DNA of 64,000 nucleotides from Undaria pinnatifida (GCA_012845835.1 JABAKD010000002.1:12751120-12815119), one strand, 5' to 3'. Shown: positions 22,535-33,064, counted from the first letter of the stretch. Translations and numbers: made by a program. Notes: generated by a model not told the origin, from the letters alone.

Positions 22535-24633
22535 TCAACTGGCCACGGCCGCGCCTCGAGATTCGTCTACGTTACGTTGGATTCCCCGAGGAAACGCACT
22601 GGCGATGTGAACTAACAGGCACCAAGAGCCTCGTACGGCTCCCGTCCAAGTCGTGTAGCGCACCGGGGAAAGAGGGAGTTTAATCGGTCCCGGTCGTCCA
22701 GAAAGCAGACCAGGTATAACTTGTCCTCGGTAGTGCTCGCGCTGATTTTTCCAAGCCACCATAACCCATCGTCTCCTTTGTAACAAAAGTGGGCTCCCTC
22801 AGGGAGTGCTGTGTCGTGGTAGCGACGGAGCCAATCGGCGCGGGGAACACAGGCGTAGTCCGGCGCTAGGAAACGTTCCCCGTTGTTGCGGGAGAGCTCA
22901 CGCTGTGCCGCCCCGATCCGCATTCGGCGGTACAGGCGGTTGGTTTGGCGGTGCTGGTCCGGGTTTCCGGCTCCATAACGCAAGATGGGGGAGCGGGAGA
23001 GGTGAAGGTCCATTTCCCGCTCCCAGGAGGGTTCGGAGAGTCCCGCCCAATGCGTCTTGTATAGCACCGCGATGACGCCACCTCGCCCCCGTACCGACTG
23101 ATGACCAGTGATCTGCTCCACCTCCAGCCGTTGGAGGGGAGTCGAAACGTCGTCTTGAGTGACGTGGTACGGCGGGGACTTCTTGGAAAATTTGTTGAGC
23201 ACATACTGTGTCAGCCCCGCCGGTAGGTATTTGGGCATGTCCCCGCTGTCGTGGGGTTGGCACAGGGTTTGCAGCGCTCGACGGCCACACGCCGACGAGC
23301 GTCCGAACCAGGCAGGTCGGAAGGGAGATCCAAATAAAGGAGGTTGCTCCCGAGCGGCAAGCCGTCCGGGGTCTCGGCGGCGGAGCAGGGACCGACGGCC
23401 AGGACCTTGTATGGGCCCGTCCAGTTAAGCGCGAGTTTGGCCCTGAGTACCTTGGCGTCGGTGTTCGCCTTCACACCCTGGCGGATGGTAGAGGCAGGAT
23501 TGTATACCCATGTCCAACCACCCACAGTGAAGTTAGGTGCTGGACGCAGCGCGTTGGCGAGGGCGGAGTTTCTGCGGTTAACATGGGAAACGATGAGGGC
23601 GTGGTGTGCGCGGACAATGTCGTTCGCGCACTTTTGCCGGTCGGTGGCCAAGTCGCAATAAGCCAGGTGGTCACGGGCCAGACTCTGGTGTCCCACGACA
23701 CCAGTGCGGTCGAAAATCGTCAGGGGAAGCCGTGGGAGTCTGCCCATGTAGACCTCGTTAAGCCAGACCCGTCGCCGCACTGACGGAGTTGTTGTAAGCA
23801 AATTCTACGTGGGGCAGATGCAAGTCCCAATCGCCGTGTCGCTCGTTGACGGCCATATCCAGCATTTGGGCCATAGTGTGATTTACCCTCTCAACGCCCC
23901 CGTTACAGTTGGGATGATAGGAGCTTGTAGCAAGCTTGTGTACACCCAACAGCTGATATACAGCTTGTGAAAGCTTGGAGCAGAACTGCAACCCGTTGTC
24001 CGAGAGTATGGTGCGCGGGTACCCCCACAAGGGGATGTATTGGTAAACCAGGATATTGGCTGTACCCTCCGCGGTGAACTCAGCGGCAGTGACGGGGAAC
24101 ATGTCTGCCCGACGACTGAAGCGATCGGTGAACAGCAGGATGTAGGTGTTGCCTCGTGGTGTGACCGGAAGGGGGCCGAAGTAGTCAACACTGACGGCGA
24201 TGCCTGGACCTTGCGGCAGAGGCAATGTGATGATGGGCCAGCGGACAGTCAGCCGTGGGGTTTTCCGCGCTTGGCACTTCAAGCAGTGGCGAAGCCGCCA
24301 CCGGGTGCACACACTCATGCCAATCCACCAACAAAAACGCTCCAGCATGCGCAACGTGCGCGTGGTGCCAAGGTGACAAGAGGCCGTCGAGTGACAAGCT
24401 TGCACGATCCAAGGGCGCATGAGCAGGGGGACGTAGATGCGAACTGGCTCGTCGTTATCAAACAAGTCGTCCATATCGTCATCCGCAGGCTTCTCCGCCT
24501 TCTTCGCAGGAGGCGCAGCTGGGAGTGCCCTCGCCGTGGACGCGGCCGGTGCCGCAGCGGATCCACCTCCAAGGCCGATGTAGCTCAGAGCCACCGCCAT
24601 CTCATCGAACGAAATGTCGCATGTGACGATCAT
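22535..24633 (-). pseudogene. eEF1B-like / chromovirus integrase chimera
   Basis: The minus-strand ORF starts at ATG 24633. Residues 20-62 are Ala/Pro/Lys-rich, ending in an acidic DDDMDDLFDNDE stretch that resembles the linker and acidic region of translation factor eEF1B. The sequence then becomes Ty3/gypsy integrase: zinc-binding H81, H87, C117, C120; catalytic core D150, D212 and E248 with the normal 35-residue spacing. After a frameshift near 23780 the reading continues with a GPY module (LALNWTGPY), and after another near 23225 with a chromodomain (EVEQITGHQ to SWEREMDLHL). A Tudor-like stretch follows (FCYKGDDGLWWLGKI). A further shift near 22690 leads to the end near 22535. Protease, RT and RNase H are absent. 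The catalytic residues are intact but the frameshifts make it a pseudogene. It lies antisense between two plus-strand TRIM-X LTRs. The integrase call is firm; the eEF1B call is by eye. Confidence 0.85.
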
Positions 24634-24734
24634 AGTGCTACTCTACTCTGCTGTTGTTGGGGGTGGAATGCTTTGCTTGAAGGATGAATGACAGGTCCGC
24701 CCGTATATCCGACCGACCTGCTATCCCGCCGTTT

Positions 24735-24748
24735 CAGGGGGGGAAGAG
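24735..24748 (+). other. Polypurine tract before TRIM-X LTR 2
   Basis: CAGGGGGGGAAGAG lies immediately 5' of the LTR, where a plus-strand primer tract belongs. The equivalent CAGGGGGGGAGAG precedes LTR 3 at 25023-25035. Confidence 0.6.
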
Positions 24749-24853
24749 CGTTATAAGGCTTAGTTTGGGTTAACTATCAGTTAACCTTTTGCAAGTGGTC
24801 AAACGGACTAATACCCCACTAATAACCTTAACAAGTGGCGTCGTCGGCAGGAC
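24749..24853 (+). mobile_element. TRIM-X LTR 2 plus primer-binding site
   Basis: 85-bp LTR (24749-24833) ending CCTTAACA, then AG, then the 18-bp primer-binding sequence at 24836-24853. Because it carries a polypurine tract upstream and a PBS downstream, it is both the 3' LTR of the segment containing the integrase chimera and the 5' LTR of the short unit to its right. Confidence 0.7.
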
Positions 24854-24865
24854 ATGGGTTTTTTG

Positions 24866-24895
24866 GGTCGTGGGTTCGATCCCCACCATCCACAA
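24866..24895 (+). other. tRNA T-arm-like / B-box sequence
   Basis: GTGGGTTCGATCCCCAC forms a perfect 5-bp stem with the loop TTCGATC, as in a tRNA T arm (Pol III B box). About 35 bp upstream, inside the primer-binding site, TGGCGTCGTCGG matches an A box with one mismatch. A full tRNA fold is not evident. Confidence 0.4.
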
Positions 24896-25035
24896 TAATA
24901 AACTTTTCAGATTTTCCCATGTTGAACTTGAAAATACTCTCCCTGGTACCCCAGGGAATGGAACGGCTTGGATAAATGACAGGTCCGCCCGTATATCCGG
25001 CCGACCTTCTATCCCGCCGTTTCAGGGGGGGAGAG

Positions 25036-25119
25036 TATTATAAGGCTTAGTTTGGGTAAGCTATTGGTTAACCTTTTGCAAGTGGTCAAACGGACTAATA
25101 CCCCACTGATACCTTGACA
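25036..25119 (+). mobile_element. TRIM-X LTR 3 (84 bp)
   Basis: Nearly identical to LTR 2, preceded by the polypurine tract and by a shared internal block (GACAGGTCCGCCCGTATATC) that also precedes LTR 2. It ends ACCTTGACA with no PBS after it, consistent with a terminal 3' LTR. Confidence 0.7.
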
Positions 25120-25723
25120 GGGTGTTACGTAATCACGCCGGCGCCAAGGGCACGATATGGGGGTTCACTTTTCGGACCTCTTCTTTCAATAGCTAGGGGT
25201 CACTCGCACGGGTGACCCTCCCTGTTCCTGTTGCCGTCTCAACTTTTAACGCCGATTTTTTTTTGCTGTTGTGGCATTCCCCTGGGAGCCTAACAAGGCG
25301 TAACATGTGGGCTACGGCTGGATAAAAAAGGGTTTCACATGCCTTGAAGGTATGTGCGCATAGGAAAAAGGGGATATGATTTTTGCCCGGCGGAATCGAA
25401 CGCTACTCAGCTCGTCCGTGGCGTGTGTGGAACTAATACAAGAGCTCATCTAGTACAAAGTGAGTGACCAGCGTGGAACCTGCCCCGCCTAGTAGAGAAA
25501 CCTGCAAAGGGTGGCCTGTGTCTGCAACAGCCCCTTAATCGTATTATCCATATTGTTGCATGAAACCTCCATAAAAAAAATGGTTCGATACGCTGCGGTA
25601 AAAAGAAAAGTACCCCCATTTTTTTTTTTTCTTCAGTGAGGTACAGGTGTGTGTCACTTGGGCGAGTGGCTCGAACCTTGTAGTGAAAAGGGGGTAGCCT
25701 CACTCCCAGATAATTTTTTTTTT

Positions 25724-26005
25724 CGCGTGCTACGATCGAAATACGAGCGCTTTTCGTCCGAAATGTTTCCTGGATGACGGAGCTCCTTGACCCAACATCA
25801 TCGGGGAAACAATAAATAATAGGCCATTTTGTTTCGGGCGTGTTCTTGTTGTGTACCTATAGGCTATGGGAGTTTTCATCCTGTGGCAGGTTTTGTTTTT
25901 TTTCTCACAGATCAGTTTTTGGGAGAGGTCTTCTTAAGCGCCCAAAATTGAGGAACCTCAGAAAAAAAAAATGGTGCGCACCTCTATCGAAGTGCCGTAA
26001 CGCGG
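25724..26005. mobile_element. MITE-1 copy B
   Basis: Left CGCGTGCTACGATCGA; right TGCGCACCTCTATCGAAGTG. Interior hallmarks are present: GGGAGAGGTCTTCTTAAGCG and AATTGAGGAACCTCAG. Confidence 0.7.
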
Positions 26006-26139
26006 TAAAAAAAAATTGGTCGTGCTACTGTAGGAGTCAAAATTCGATGAAAAAATCGACGACCACAAAAAAGCTCAAGGATGTGAATGCTGAATGAAAC
26101 CCTATGTGCGATAAAAAAGACGGCATGTACCTCGGGGGC

Positions 26140-26230
26140 GAGGGGGAGGGGGGCGGAAAACACCTGTGACCACGGCTTGTCAAAAAGAAGGTCGCTGAGG
26201 ATGAGCGAAACCTCTTACGGGTTGGGCTGG
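26140..26230. repeat. Fragment of long-inverted-repeat element J
   Basis: Contains GTGACCACGGCTTGTC, GGTCGCTGAGG and GCGAAACCTCTTAC, the same order as the right arm at 40165-40235. Confidence 0.5.
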
Positions 26231-26526
26231 AGAGTGGACATTATATTTTGAAAGAAAAAATCGGCCGGAGAGTATCCGTATCGTTGTGTGCGTCGCTGCT
26301 ACATTCCGGGGGCCGACGCGCGACGCACGGCCGAAAAGGGTAAAAACCACGGCCGGCTTTTCCTGTTTTTAGATTATCCTCTGCTGGTGAGAACGAGCAA
26401 CTGCTTGATTCTGACATGCATATATATATAATACCCTGGTATACGTTTTTCTGAGTAGGTCAAAAAGTATACACACGACGAAATACAGTCGGTAGAAACA
26501 GCCGTATAAATTGCACCAAAAGATAT

Positions 26527-26750
26527 TAGGGCTTTTCACGGGTCGGATCTCCTCTTGCGGGTCGGGTGGTCGGGTCCTGTTGAACCGACCCGATCCGTGA
26601 CATTTTGAAACCCTCCTGACCCGATCCGACCCGAACGGCGAGATCTCGAACACCCCCTTTACCCTACCCGACTCGACCCTCGAGTTTCCGAAAAAAAATC
26701 CGATCCGGCCCGGCCCGCGGGCCGGATCATTTGACCGATGAAAAGCCCTG
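26527..26750. mobile_element. hAT-like element, older copy
   Basis: Left AGGGCTTTTCACGGGTC; right GACCGATGAAAAGCCCTG; the interior is rich in GACCCGA. The flanking octamers are similar but not identical, so the target duplication is only partly preserved. Confidence 0.7.
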
Positions 26751-26769
26751 AAAAATGATAAAAGTCGTA

Positions 26770-27182
26770 GAGCTGTGAGTCGGCACGACTCAAGTCAACG
26801 ACTAGTTATTAGTCGGACTAGTAGTTAGTCGTGTCAACGCCTAGTTATTAGTCGGACTAGTAGTTAGTCGTGTTCCGGGAGGTGCCGACTATCCGACTTA
26901 TTGAGTTTCCGTACGGAAGGGAAGGATTGCTCTACTCCGGGACGCATTTTTCTGTTGTGGGCGCGACGATGGGGTTGAGTTCGCCTCGCCACGCTCGCTT
27001 GACTTGTTGTGGGCGCGACGATGGGGTTGAGTTCGCCTCGCCACGCTCGCTTGACTTAAGCCTCCAAGTCGGCTGGCCATCACCTAGCTTCACCCGCCGA
27101 CTTGCCGACTAATGTCAGTTAGTTGGCTAAATGGTACCTGCCGATTAGTTCATAGTCATGAAATGCTGCCCACTCACGGCTC
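26770..27182. mobile_element. MITE-3 copy with internal duplications
   Basis: GAGCTGTGAGTCGGCACGAC at the left faces CCACTCACGGCTC at the right, and both ends are flanked by TA (26768-26769, 27183-27184), as in TA-targeting elements. A ~52-bp internal block (TTGTGGGCGCGACGATGGGG...) is exactly duplicated in tandem, and near the left end an ~39-bp block (CTAGTTATTAGTCGGACTAG...) is also doubled. No coding capacity. Confidence 0.75.
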
Positions 27183-27328
27183 TACAAAATCGCTTTCCCC
27201 CCCCCGAAACCATGTTTTCTTGCATCAGAACCACCTGTTTCTCCATACAGTCAAAGCTGGTCTCGTTTTTTTTTCTGGCCGATAGCCGTTGCCAGTAACT
27301 GATATCAAAAGTAACTCTCAGGAAAACA

Positions 27329-27360
27329 TACCAGGTACCAGGTACCAGGTACCAGGTACC
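27329..27360. repeat. (ACCAGGT)n array, four overlapping TACCAGGTA sites
   Basis: A 7-bp unit repeated so that TACCAGGTA starts at 27329, 27336, 27343 and 27350. It is the densest cluster of the window-wide motif. Confidence 0.9.
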
Positions 27361-27424
27361 TCTTTCGAGGCAAAACAAAAGCTTTCCCGTTTGTCCTCCC
27401 GAAAACAAAACAATGATTTATATA

Positions 27425-27740
27425 GCGCTGTGAGTCGGCACAATTTCACGACTAAGAACTAATCGGTAGGTGCCGTTAGCCAAAATATTCGACTCTAGTC
27501 GTCAATTAGGTTGGCAAAGCCAGCTCATCAGCCGGCTTGACAACTTAAGTCAAGCGCGTGTAGCGAGGTATACTCAACCCCGTGCCCGCACGTACAAAAG
27601 ACGCATTCCGCATTATGCAATCCTTCGTTTCGGTACGGAAACCCAATAAGTTGAATAGTCGGCACCTCCCGGACACGACTAGCATTTAGTCCAACTAATA
27701 ACTAATCGTTGACTGATTAAGTCTTGCCGACTCACAGCTC
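27425..27740. mobile_element. MITE-3 copy
   Basis: GCGCTGTGAGTCGGCA on the left, CCGACTCACAGCTC on the right, flanked on both sides by TA (27423-27424 and 27741-27742). At 316 bp it is close to the family's unduplicated length. Confidence 0.75.
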
Positions 27741-27744
27741 TAGA

Positions 27745-28920
27745 AAATCGGCTATTTTCTTACGTTGGGAAAAACGTGACACCTGACCGAACAGCTAGAA
27801 ATCAGGAATACCTGGCCCAGCAGCTGCCGGCCAGTTACTAGCAACAGCACGACTGTCCGCTTACGTGTTCTACCAGTCTGCCAGCACCGTCCCGTGCTGT
27901 ATCCACTTGGTATAGCCACTGACGTGATCAACCAAAACTGCCAGCTGCTGTAATCAATGCCAATTCTTCAACCACAGAGTTATGAACCAAACCGCCTCCG
28001 AAACTTCCTCTCGCAACAAAAGCCAGACTATTATTGGTTCGGTTCCCGACCTCTAATAACATTCTCCTTTATAAACGTTTGGGAAAAACGTGCGCGCATA
28101 CGCCGACCAACTGCTGTGTTCATTGCTCTGTGCATTTTTTCGACGTCCCGAGCCCGATCAAGCTACACCAGGGCCTCCTCCTTAGGCGCACTGCAAGAGT
28201 GCAGCTGAGGCTGGTTATGTCTGTAAGTTCACCTTTATAGAGAAGATTGTCGAGGTGGTGAATATCGTCAACGGATCTCGAGGTGACGACGTGGTTCGTT
28301 GGATTGATGCAATCTTCGGACCTGTGTGGTGTTCAGGTATTTGATCTTGGATTCTTATTGTGATTCTTGGTCGTGCTTTCTGTTTCGAGACTGAAGCCAT
28401 GAATTTTGGTTCTAGGTTGTAGTCTTTGTTTCCGATTCAGGTTTATTGTCCTGGTTTTGGATTATCTTTTTGAAGGATCGTCTGTGTTGATGGTGGATTC
28501 GTTTTTCTAATGTAGATTCTTGCGTTTTCGATGCCGTTGATGAAATGATTTTTTGTCTTGATTTTGGGTTTGGTTTAGGTTTGGATTTTTGGCTTTTGCT
28601 TTGATTTTGAATTAAGGTTCGCTTCGGATTCCTGGGTGTTCGTGTTGACTTCTGCTTCCGTTTCGGTTCCTACTTCGTTGCCCACTCCGGACACACGGCC
28701 GATATTCCGATATTCCTTGCAGAAAGACTTTTGTCTTGGTTTTGGGTGTGGGCTTGAGCTGGATTTGGGCTTTCGTTTTTGACTTCTGTCTGGCAGTCGT
28801 GCATTTACGATTTTTATCGTATTAGTCTTCGTTTTTTATTTTTTTGTCATGTTTCGTGCAAGAGCTGTGCTGTGATGATCACACCCAGAAAACATGTACG
28901 CGAGAACAGTAACATAAAAT
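27745..28920. other. No recognisable gene
   Basis: No supportable gene. The stretch 28430-28860 is T/G-rich low-complexity sequence with repeated GGTTTTGGATT-like words. Confidence 0.45.
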
Positions 28921-28929
28921 ATATCATTC

Positions 28930-29225
28930 TCCAAGCACGATCTGCAGTAGATCGTGCAGATAATATATAATCAGGGATCTGCCTGCTCCGGGAAAGCCTA
29001 CATTTAGACGGTGCTAATCATGTAAATAAGCTGTAAATAAGGGAGTTGTCTACCCCGGAACATGTAGATCTAGATCGTGCAGATCATATAGATCACACGT
29101 AGATCGTACATATCATATAGGTCACGTGTCACGTGTAGATCATGCAGATCGTGCAGATCACGTGTAGATCGTGCAGATCGTATAAATCACATGTAGATCG
29201 TGCAGATCACATAGAGCAGAGATCC
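28930..29225. repeat. GATC-dense tract with ~10-bp spacing
   Basis: Sixteen GATC tetramers in about 290 bp (about one expected by chance), many in TAGATCGTGCAGATCAYRTG-type units that place GATC roughly every 10 bp between 29065 and 29215. It is non-coding. Confidence 0.8.
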
Positions 29226-29391
29226 ATCTTCCCAGGAAGACCTGGGCAATCAAACAACGGAGGTCTCATACGTCCCGTTTTCGGCACGTTTTTTGTGCTG
29301 TCGCTATCTCCCTCCCCATTTCCTCGTCGGAGGGCGGGCGGCGCAATCTCGCCGCCCTTTAAGCCATCCCAGGCCAGGTAGGGGTGCGGCA

Positions 29392-29640
29392 GAAAGTTTC
29401 TAAGAATTTTTGAGCTCCTAGATCATGAGGGAGCTCAAGACTTCACCCAAAACATGACTCCGAAGACAATCGTTCGCTCGCGCAACCCGACCAACAGTTG
29501 TATGCGCTACTAATACAAATCAAGATCTACTCTAAAAATATCACATGGACTGGTAGCTCTACACTTGAGGAGCTCAACCGGTCAAAAACGCCATTTGGCC
29601 CGAAAAACTGAACCCCTCCCCCCCTGACATGGTATGACTC
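29392..29640 (-). repeat. Dispersed repeat D copy (GAGCTC family)
   Basis: Reverse orientation: GGGGTGCGGCAGAAAGTTTC, GAGCTCAAGACTTCACCC, TTCGCTCGCGCAACCCGACC. It matches 37195-37410 in the same orientation, and the plus-strand copies at 31.0, 34.7, 35.8 and 49.8 kb. Confidence 0.55.
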
Positions 29641-30348
29641 TGGGGTGAGTCAGGATGCCGCAGTTTGGCACCTTGACTGACCGCCGCCCACACTAAAACC
29701 AACGTACTAAGTCCAAAAGATGCGCCACCTCTGACAGGTCACGATCTAGATCATCTGCAATAGGTCCTGCAGTTGTCGGTTTGGTAATTTCTGTAGGACC
29801 TGTGTCTGTAGAGTGCGGGTCCAACCCAGGAAACATGCGCCAGATCATGCAGATGGAACGACTCCCACCCGGCAACATGAGCTATAGACAACACAGATCT
29901 TCCCTCAAAGATCGAGGTCATCAAGCAAACACAGATGATCTGTCCCACGCGTGCACCTGCTCACGGCTATGCATATATATATATTCGCCTCCACTCAACC
30001 TCCACCATGTGGGGACACATGGCAATACTTCGTGCGCCTGAAGCTCACTGAATCTCTCTTGCCAATATCATTCGTCGCATGATGTGTGATGTATTTGAAG
30101 GACAAGGCAATACCTCGTGTGTCTGGCGCTTACTGAATCTCTTGCCGACAACCATTGGCCGTATGGTGCGTTTCATCCTTTCTCCAGAATGTTGTACATA
30201 GTCTATGATACCTGGTGTTTTTTTTAGTGTTTGTGTGAGTCAGTAATTATTCACCATTAGTTAAACTAACTCGTAAATGAAAATACCAATTGGGGTGGGG
30301 AGTTCGGCGGCGGGGGGGGAGGACGTACTCGTTTGTTGCTTGCCTTAG

Positions 30349-30699
30349 TCACTTGACCGTTGAACGCGCATGCCTTTCGAGACGGAGCACCGTTCCTGCT
30401 CCTAACGTAGACACCTCCAACATTTCGACGCTCAGTACGTTCCTTCCATGCATTACATTAAACTCTTTGCTTATCTTATCTCCTTTCTCTTTGACCGTCT
30501 GTGTCCACCATCTGTCTCCTAGGATAGCGATCGTTTCATCGCTACCATCTAATGTACCAAACTTCTCCACGTCACATCCGTCTATTTCCCTCATCTCCTC
30601 ATCTCTTCTTCTAGCACGTTCCGTTCCTCCTTGTACAAGGAGAGGGGGTGGGGGGGGCGGGGGGGGCGGGGCAGACAGTGAGCAGACACCTGCGACCAC
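30349..30699 (-). CDS. Unrecognised possible coding fragment
   Basis: A minus-strand frame of 116 codons. The first part is poly-Pro from a G/C-rich run and is unreliable. The remaining ~85 residues, from about RRRDEEMREIDGCDVEKF to RLERHARSTVK, have balanced composition and no simple repeats, with a GDRWWTQTVKEKGDKISKEF stretch. I do not recognise a family; it may be a surviving piece of a mobile-element protein. The opposite frame is Ser/Thr/Pro-rich and looks like its shadow. It has no good start codon within the plausible part, no neighbouring gene and no second copy in the window. Confidence 0.25.
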   Translation of the reverse strand: MVAGVCSLSAPPPPPPPPPLLVQGGTERARRRDEEMREIDGCDVEKFGTLDGSDETIAILGDRWWTQTVKEKGDKISKEFNVMHGRNVLSVEMLEVSTLGAGTVLRLERHARSTVK

Positions 30700-30879
30700 G
30701 GCTTGCTCAGAGCGCCGCCGAGCGGCGTAAAAACTTCCAACACCCGTGAGCTGGAGGTACGTACAGAAAAAAATAACTCAGCAAATCCGTGAGTTTGTTT
30801 CGAGCAAACATTGGCCGATGTTGCACCTACATCAAGCAGGTTTTTCGTCGTAAATCTGCTTTGCAAGGTACGCGATACG

Positions 30880-30962
30880 AAGAGTGGTTTAGTGGTTGAG
30901 TAGTTGAGTGGTTGAGTGGTTGAGTGGTTGAGTGGTTGAGTGGTTGAGTGGTTGAGTGGTTG
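30880..30962 (+). repeat. (GTGGTTGA)n octamer minisatellite
   Basis: About nine units of GTGGTTGA with early single-base variants (TAGTGGTTTAG, TAGTTGAG). Confidence 0.9.
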
Positions 30963-30999
30963 TTGCGGGCATCCCGCGAGAGGGGCTGGAGTTGTTAAA

Positions 31000-31250
31000 C
31001 CAAGCGGTTGTGAGCGGTTGGCCTCCTCAAGCGTGGAACTCCCCCGGTTAGTACGATAATTTTCTACCGGCATTCGAAGTATTTGCTTTAGAACCAGCGC
31101 ATAAAAAAACGTTGTTGCTGGTCGGGTTTGCGCGAAACGACTGCTGTCTTCGAGGTCATCTTTTGGGTGAGGTTTCGACCTAGCTCCTCCTGTCAGGAGC
31201 CCAGAAAAATCTCAGAATCTGCTGCACCCCCCGTGGCGGGGAGGGGGGGT
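31000..31250 (+). repeat. Dispersed repeat D copy
   Basis: Shares AGCGCATAAAAA..GTTGCTGGTCGGGTTTGCGC, CTTCGAGGTCAT, TTTGGGTGAGGT and CTCCTGTCAGGAGCCCAG with the copies at 34.8, 35.9 and 49.9 kb. Confidence 0.55.
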
Positions 31251-31937
31251 GACTCGATACATGTTCCTCTGCCGTACGATAACACCGAAGACATGTGGTG
31301 TCGAGATATCATCAGACACCCTCAGCCGAATGAATTTGTTTCATCTGACTTTTCCCACCCGTAACGGGGGAGAAGAGTGACTGGTGGTGTTCTGCGGCAG
31401 CTAGGTCTTGGCATTTTTTTTTTGTCTTGATGAGGGTCCTCACTTCATTATGAGCTCTGTAAAACTCACCCGAAAAGTTTTTTTTTCAAGGTGATGGAAG
31501 AAAAAAACACGGCCTTGGTATACCAACAATTACTATTAAAAAACAACAACAACAACAACAACAAAAACTTCCGGCAATTTCGAGCTGATAAAGGAACCTC
31601 ATCATTTAGGAAAGCAGTTAGGTAAATAAAAAAGGTTGCTACCTGCTGTCTTGGCACGCGTCGAGAGTACAAACACCCGAGCTGTGTCTCTGGAATACAT
31701 CGGGCTACGGCAAGAGGTATAACTTTTCGGGCAAAAAAAACATACTTTCGGAACGGCGGGCGCCCTATAAGCCCAAAGTGCTTGATTCGCAACATATATA
31801 TTTTTAAATCTTGTTCAACACGCGTCAGCTGTGAGTTCGATAAATCTAGGATCGATACTAATATTTGCAAGCTGCGTGATACACCGGCCGCGCGTTTGTC
31901 CTACGGCTACTGTGAGGGTGAACATCAACAGCAAATG

Positions 31938-32188
31938 ACTGATTCTATACGATAGCGACCCCCCCAAATCAGCGATTTTATTGAACGAACGTTTCGTGGC
32001 TGCTCGACACAAGGGAGGATACTATTGAAAAAAAAGTATCTATATATTTTCTTGTGTGCAAAAGTCTACCGATCGATGGCGTCGAGGTGTCGAGGGACAC
32101 CGTATTTCAGGAGGTACGATCGGGAGCTGGTTTTGAAACCGGCGATTTCGTCATAGAAAAGCTGGGGGGGCTACCGTAGTAAGACTCC
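31938..32188. mobile_element. MITE-2 copy
   Basis: GACTGATTCTATACGATAGC at the left; GGGGGGGCTACCGTAGTAAG at the right. The interior CAGCGATTTTATTGAACGAA, GGCTGCTCGACACAAG and GTGTCGAGGGACACCG are shared with the copy at 52.7 kb, about 80 percent alike by eye. Non-coding. Confidence 0.75.
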
Positions 32189-32512
32189 TGTGGTTGTTAT
32201 AAAATGTTCACTAATAGACGTATTACTATACTCTCTCATCCCAAGGTAGCAAGTTGTTATGCTTCGTCAGTGATAACAGCAACACACACTAAACACATAC
32301 CGCAATAAAAAGCATGTTCATTACTTGTTCGTATATACCTAGGTCCCATGAGCGAATTTTGTAAGGGCTTGGCAGTTTCAGTTTTACACAAAAATCAGTT
32401 TTTTTTTCGGGTGGAGACCAGGTACATATAGAGAGCCCCTCAATGAAGGAGCGTCAAAGAAAAATAATTGTCGAATGCGCCTCTACCCCTGAAAGGCTGG
32501 GGTGTAGGGGGG

Positions 32513-32822
32513 ACGCGTGTCACGAAAGAGGCGCACCACTTTTTTTTTTCTGAGGTTCCTTGATTTGGGAGCTTAAGACCTCCCCCTAAACAAAACTGAT
32601 TTGGCTGGAGCAAAAAAATCCAAAACTGCTACTTGTACATACCGGATGAAAAAACCCATGGCCTCGTAGGTACACAACGAGAACATCATGCAAAAAACAA
32701 AGAACATAAAAAATGTCCCATTATTGTTTTATTTTCCAACGATAGCATAGTATTTTTGTGTTAAGGTGCCCCGCCATTCAGAAACCATTTTCGCCACAAA
32801 ACGGTATACCTCTATCGTAGCA
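32513..32822. mobile_element. MITE-1 copy C
   Basis: Left ACGCGTGTCACGAAAGAGGC; right GGTATACCTCTATCGTAGCA. The interior holds CTGAGGTTCCTTGATTTGGG, AGCTTAAGACCTCCCC and AACGAGAACATCATGC. Confidence 0.75.
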
Positions 32823-33064
32823 TTGGTCAATAATACTATATTACTATAATACTGTGATGGGGGGGGGGGGGGCATGGTCACTTTTTAGAAGGCCTCGTTT
32901 CTTTCAGCGCCTCACACCCACTCGCGTGGAGTGACTTGACTGCCTGGGCGTGCTTTTGGTTTTCGTGATATTTTTCGCACTCACCGCCTTGGAATTTGCC
33001 TCGGCCGCAAACACAACCCCACCCCGCAGACAGGTTCTGCTGAGCCAACAAACTATGTTCTATA

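Noticed and set aside
22291-24833. Ordinary Ty3/gypsy element with sense pol
   Set aside because: The LTR, PBS and polypurine order reads plus, while the integrase is on the minus strand, and protease, RT and RNase H are absent.
25385-25435. tRNA on the minus strand (GCGTTCGATTCCG B-box match)
   Set aside because: Only a 3-bp T stem forms and no A box or acceptor stem is visible.
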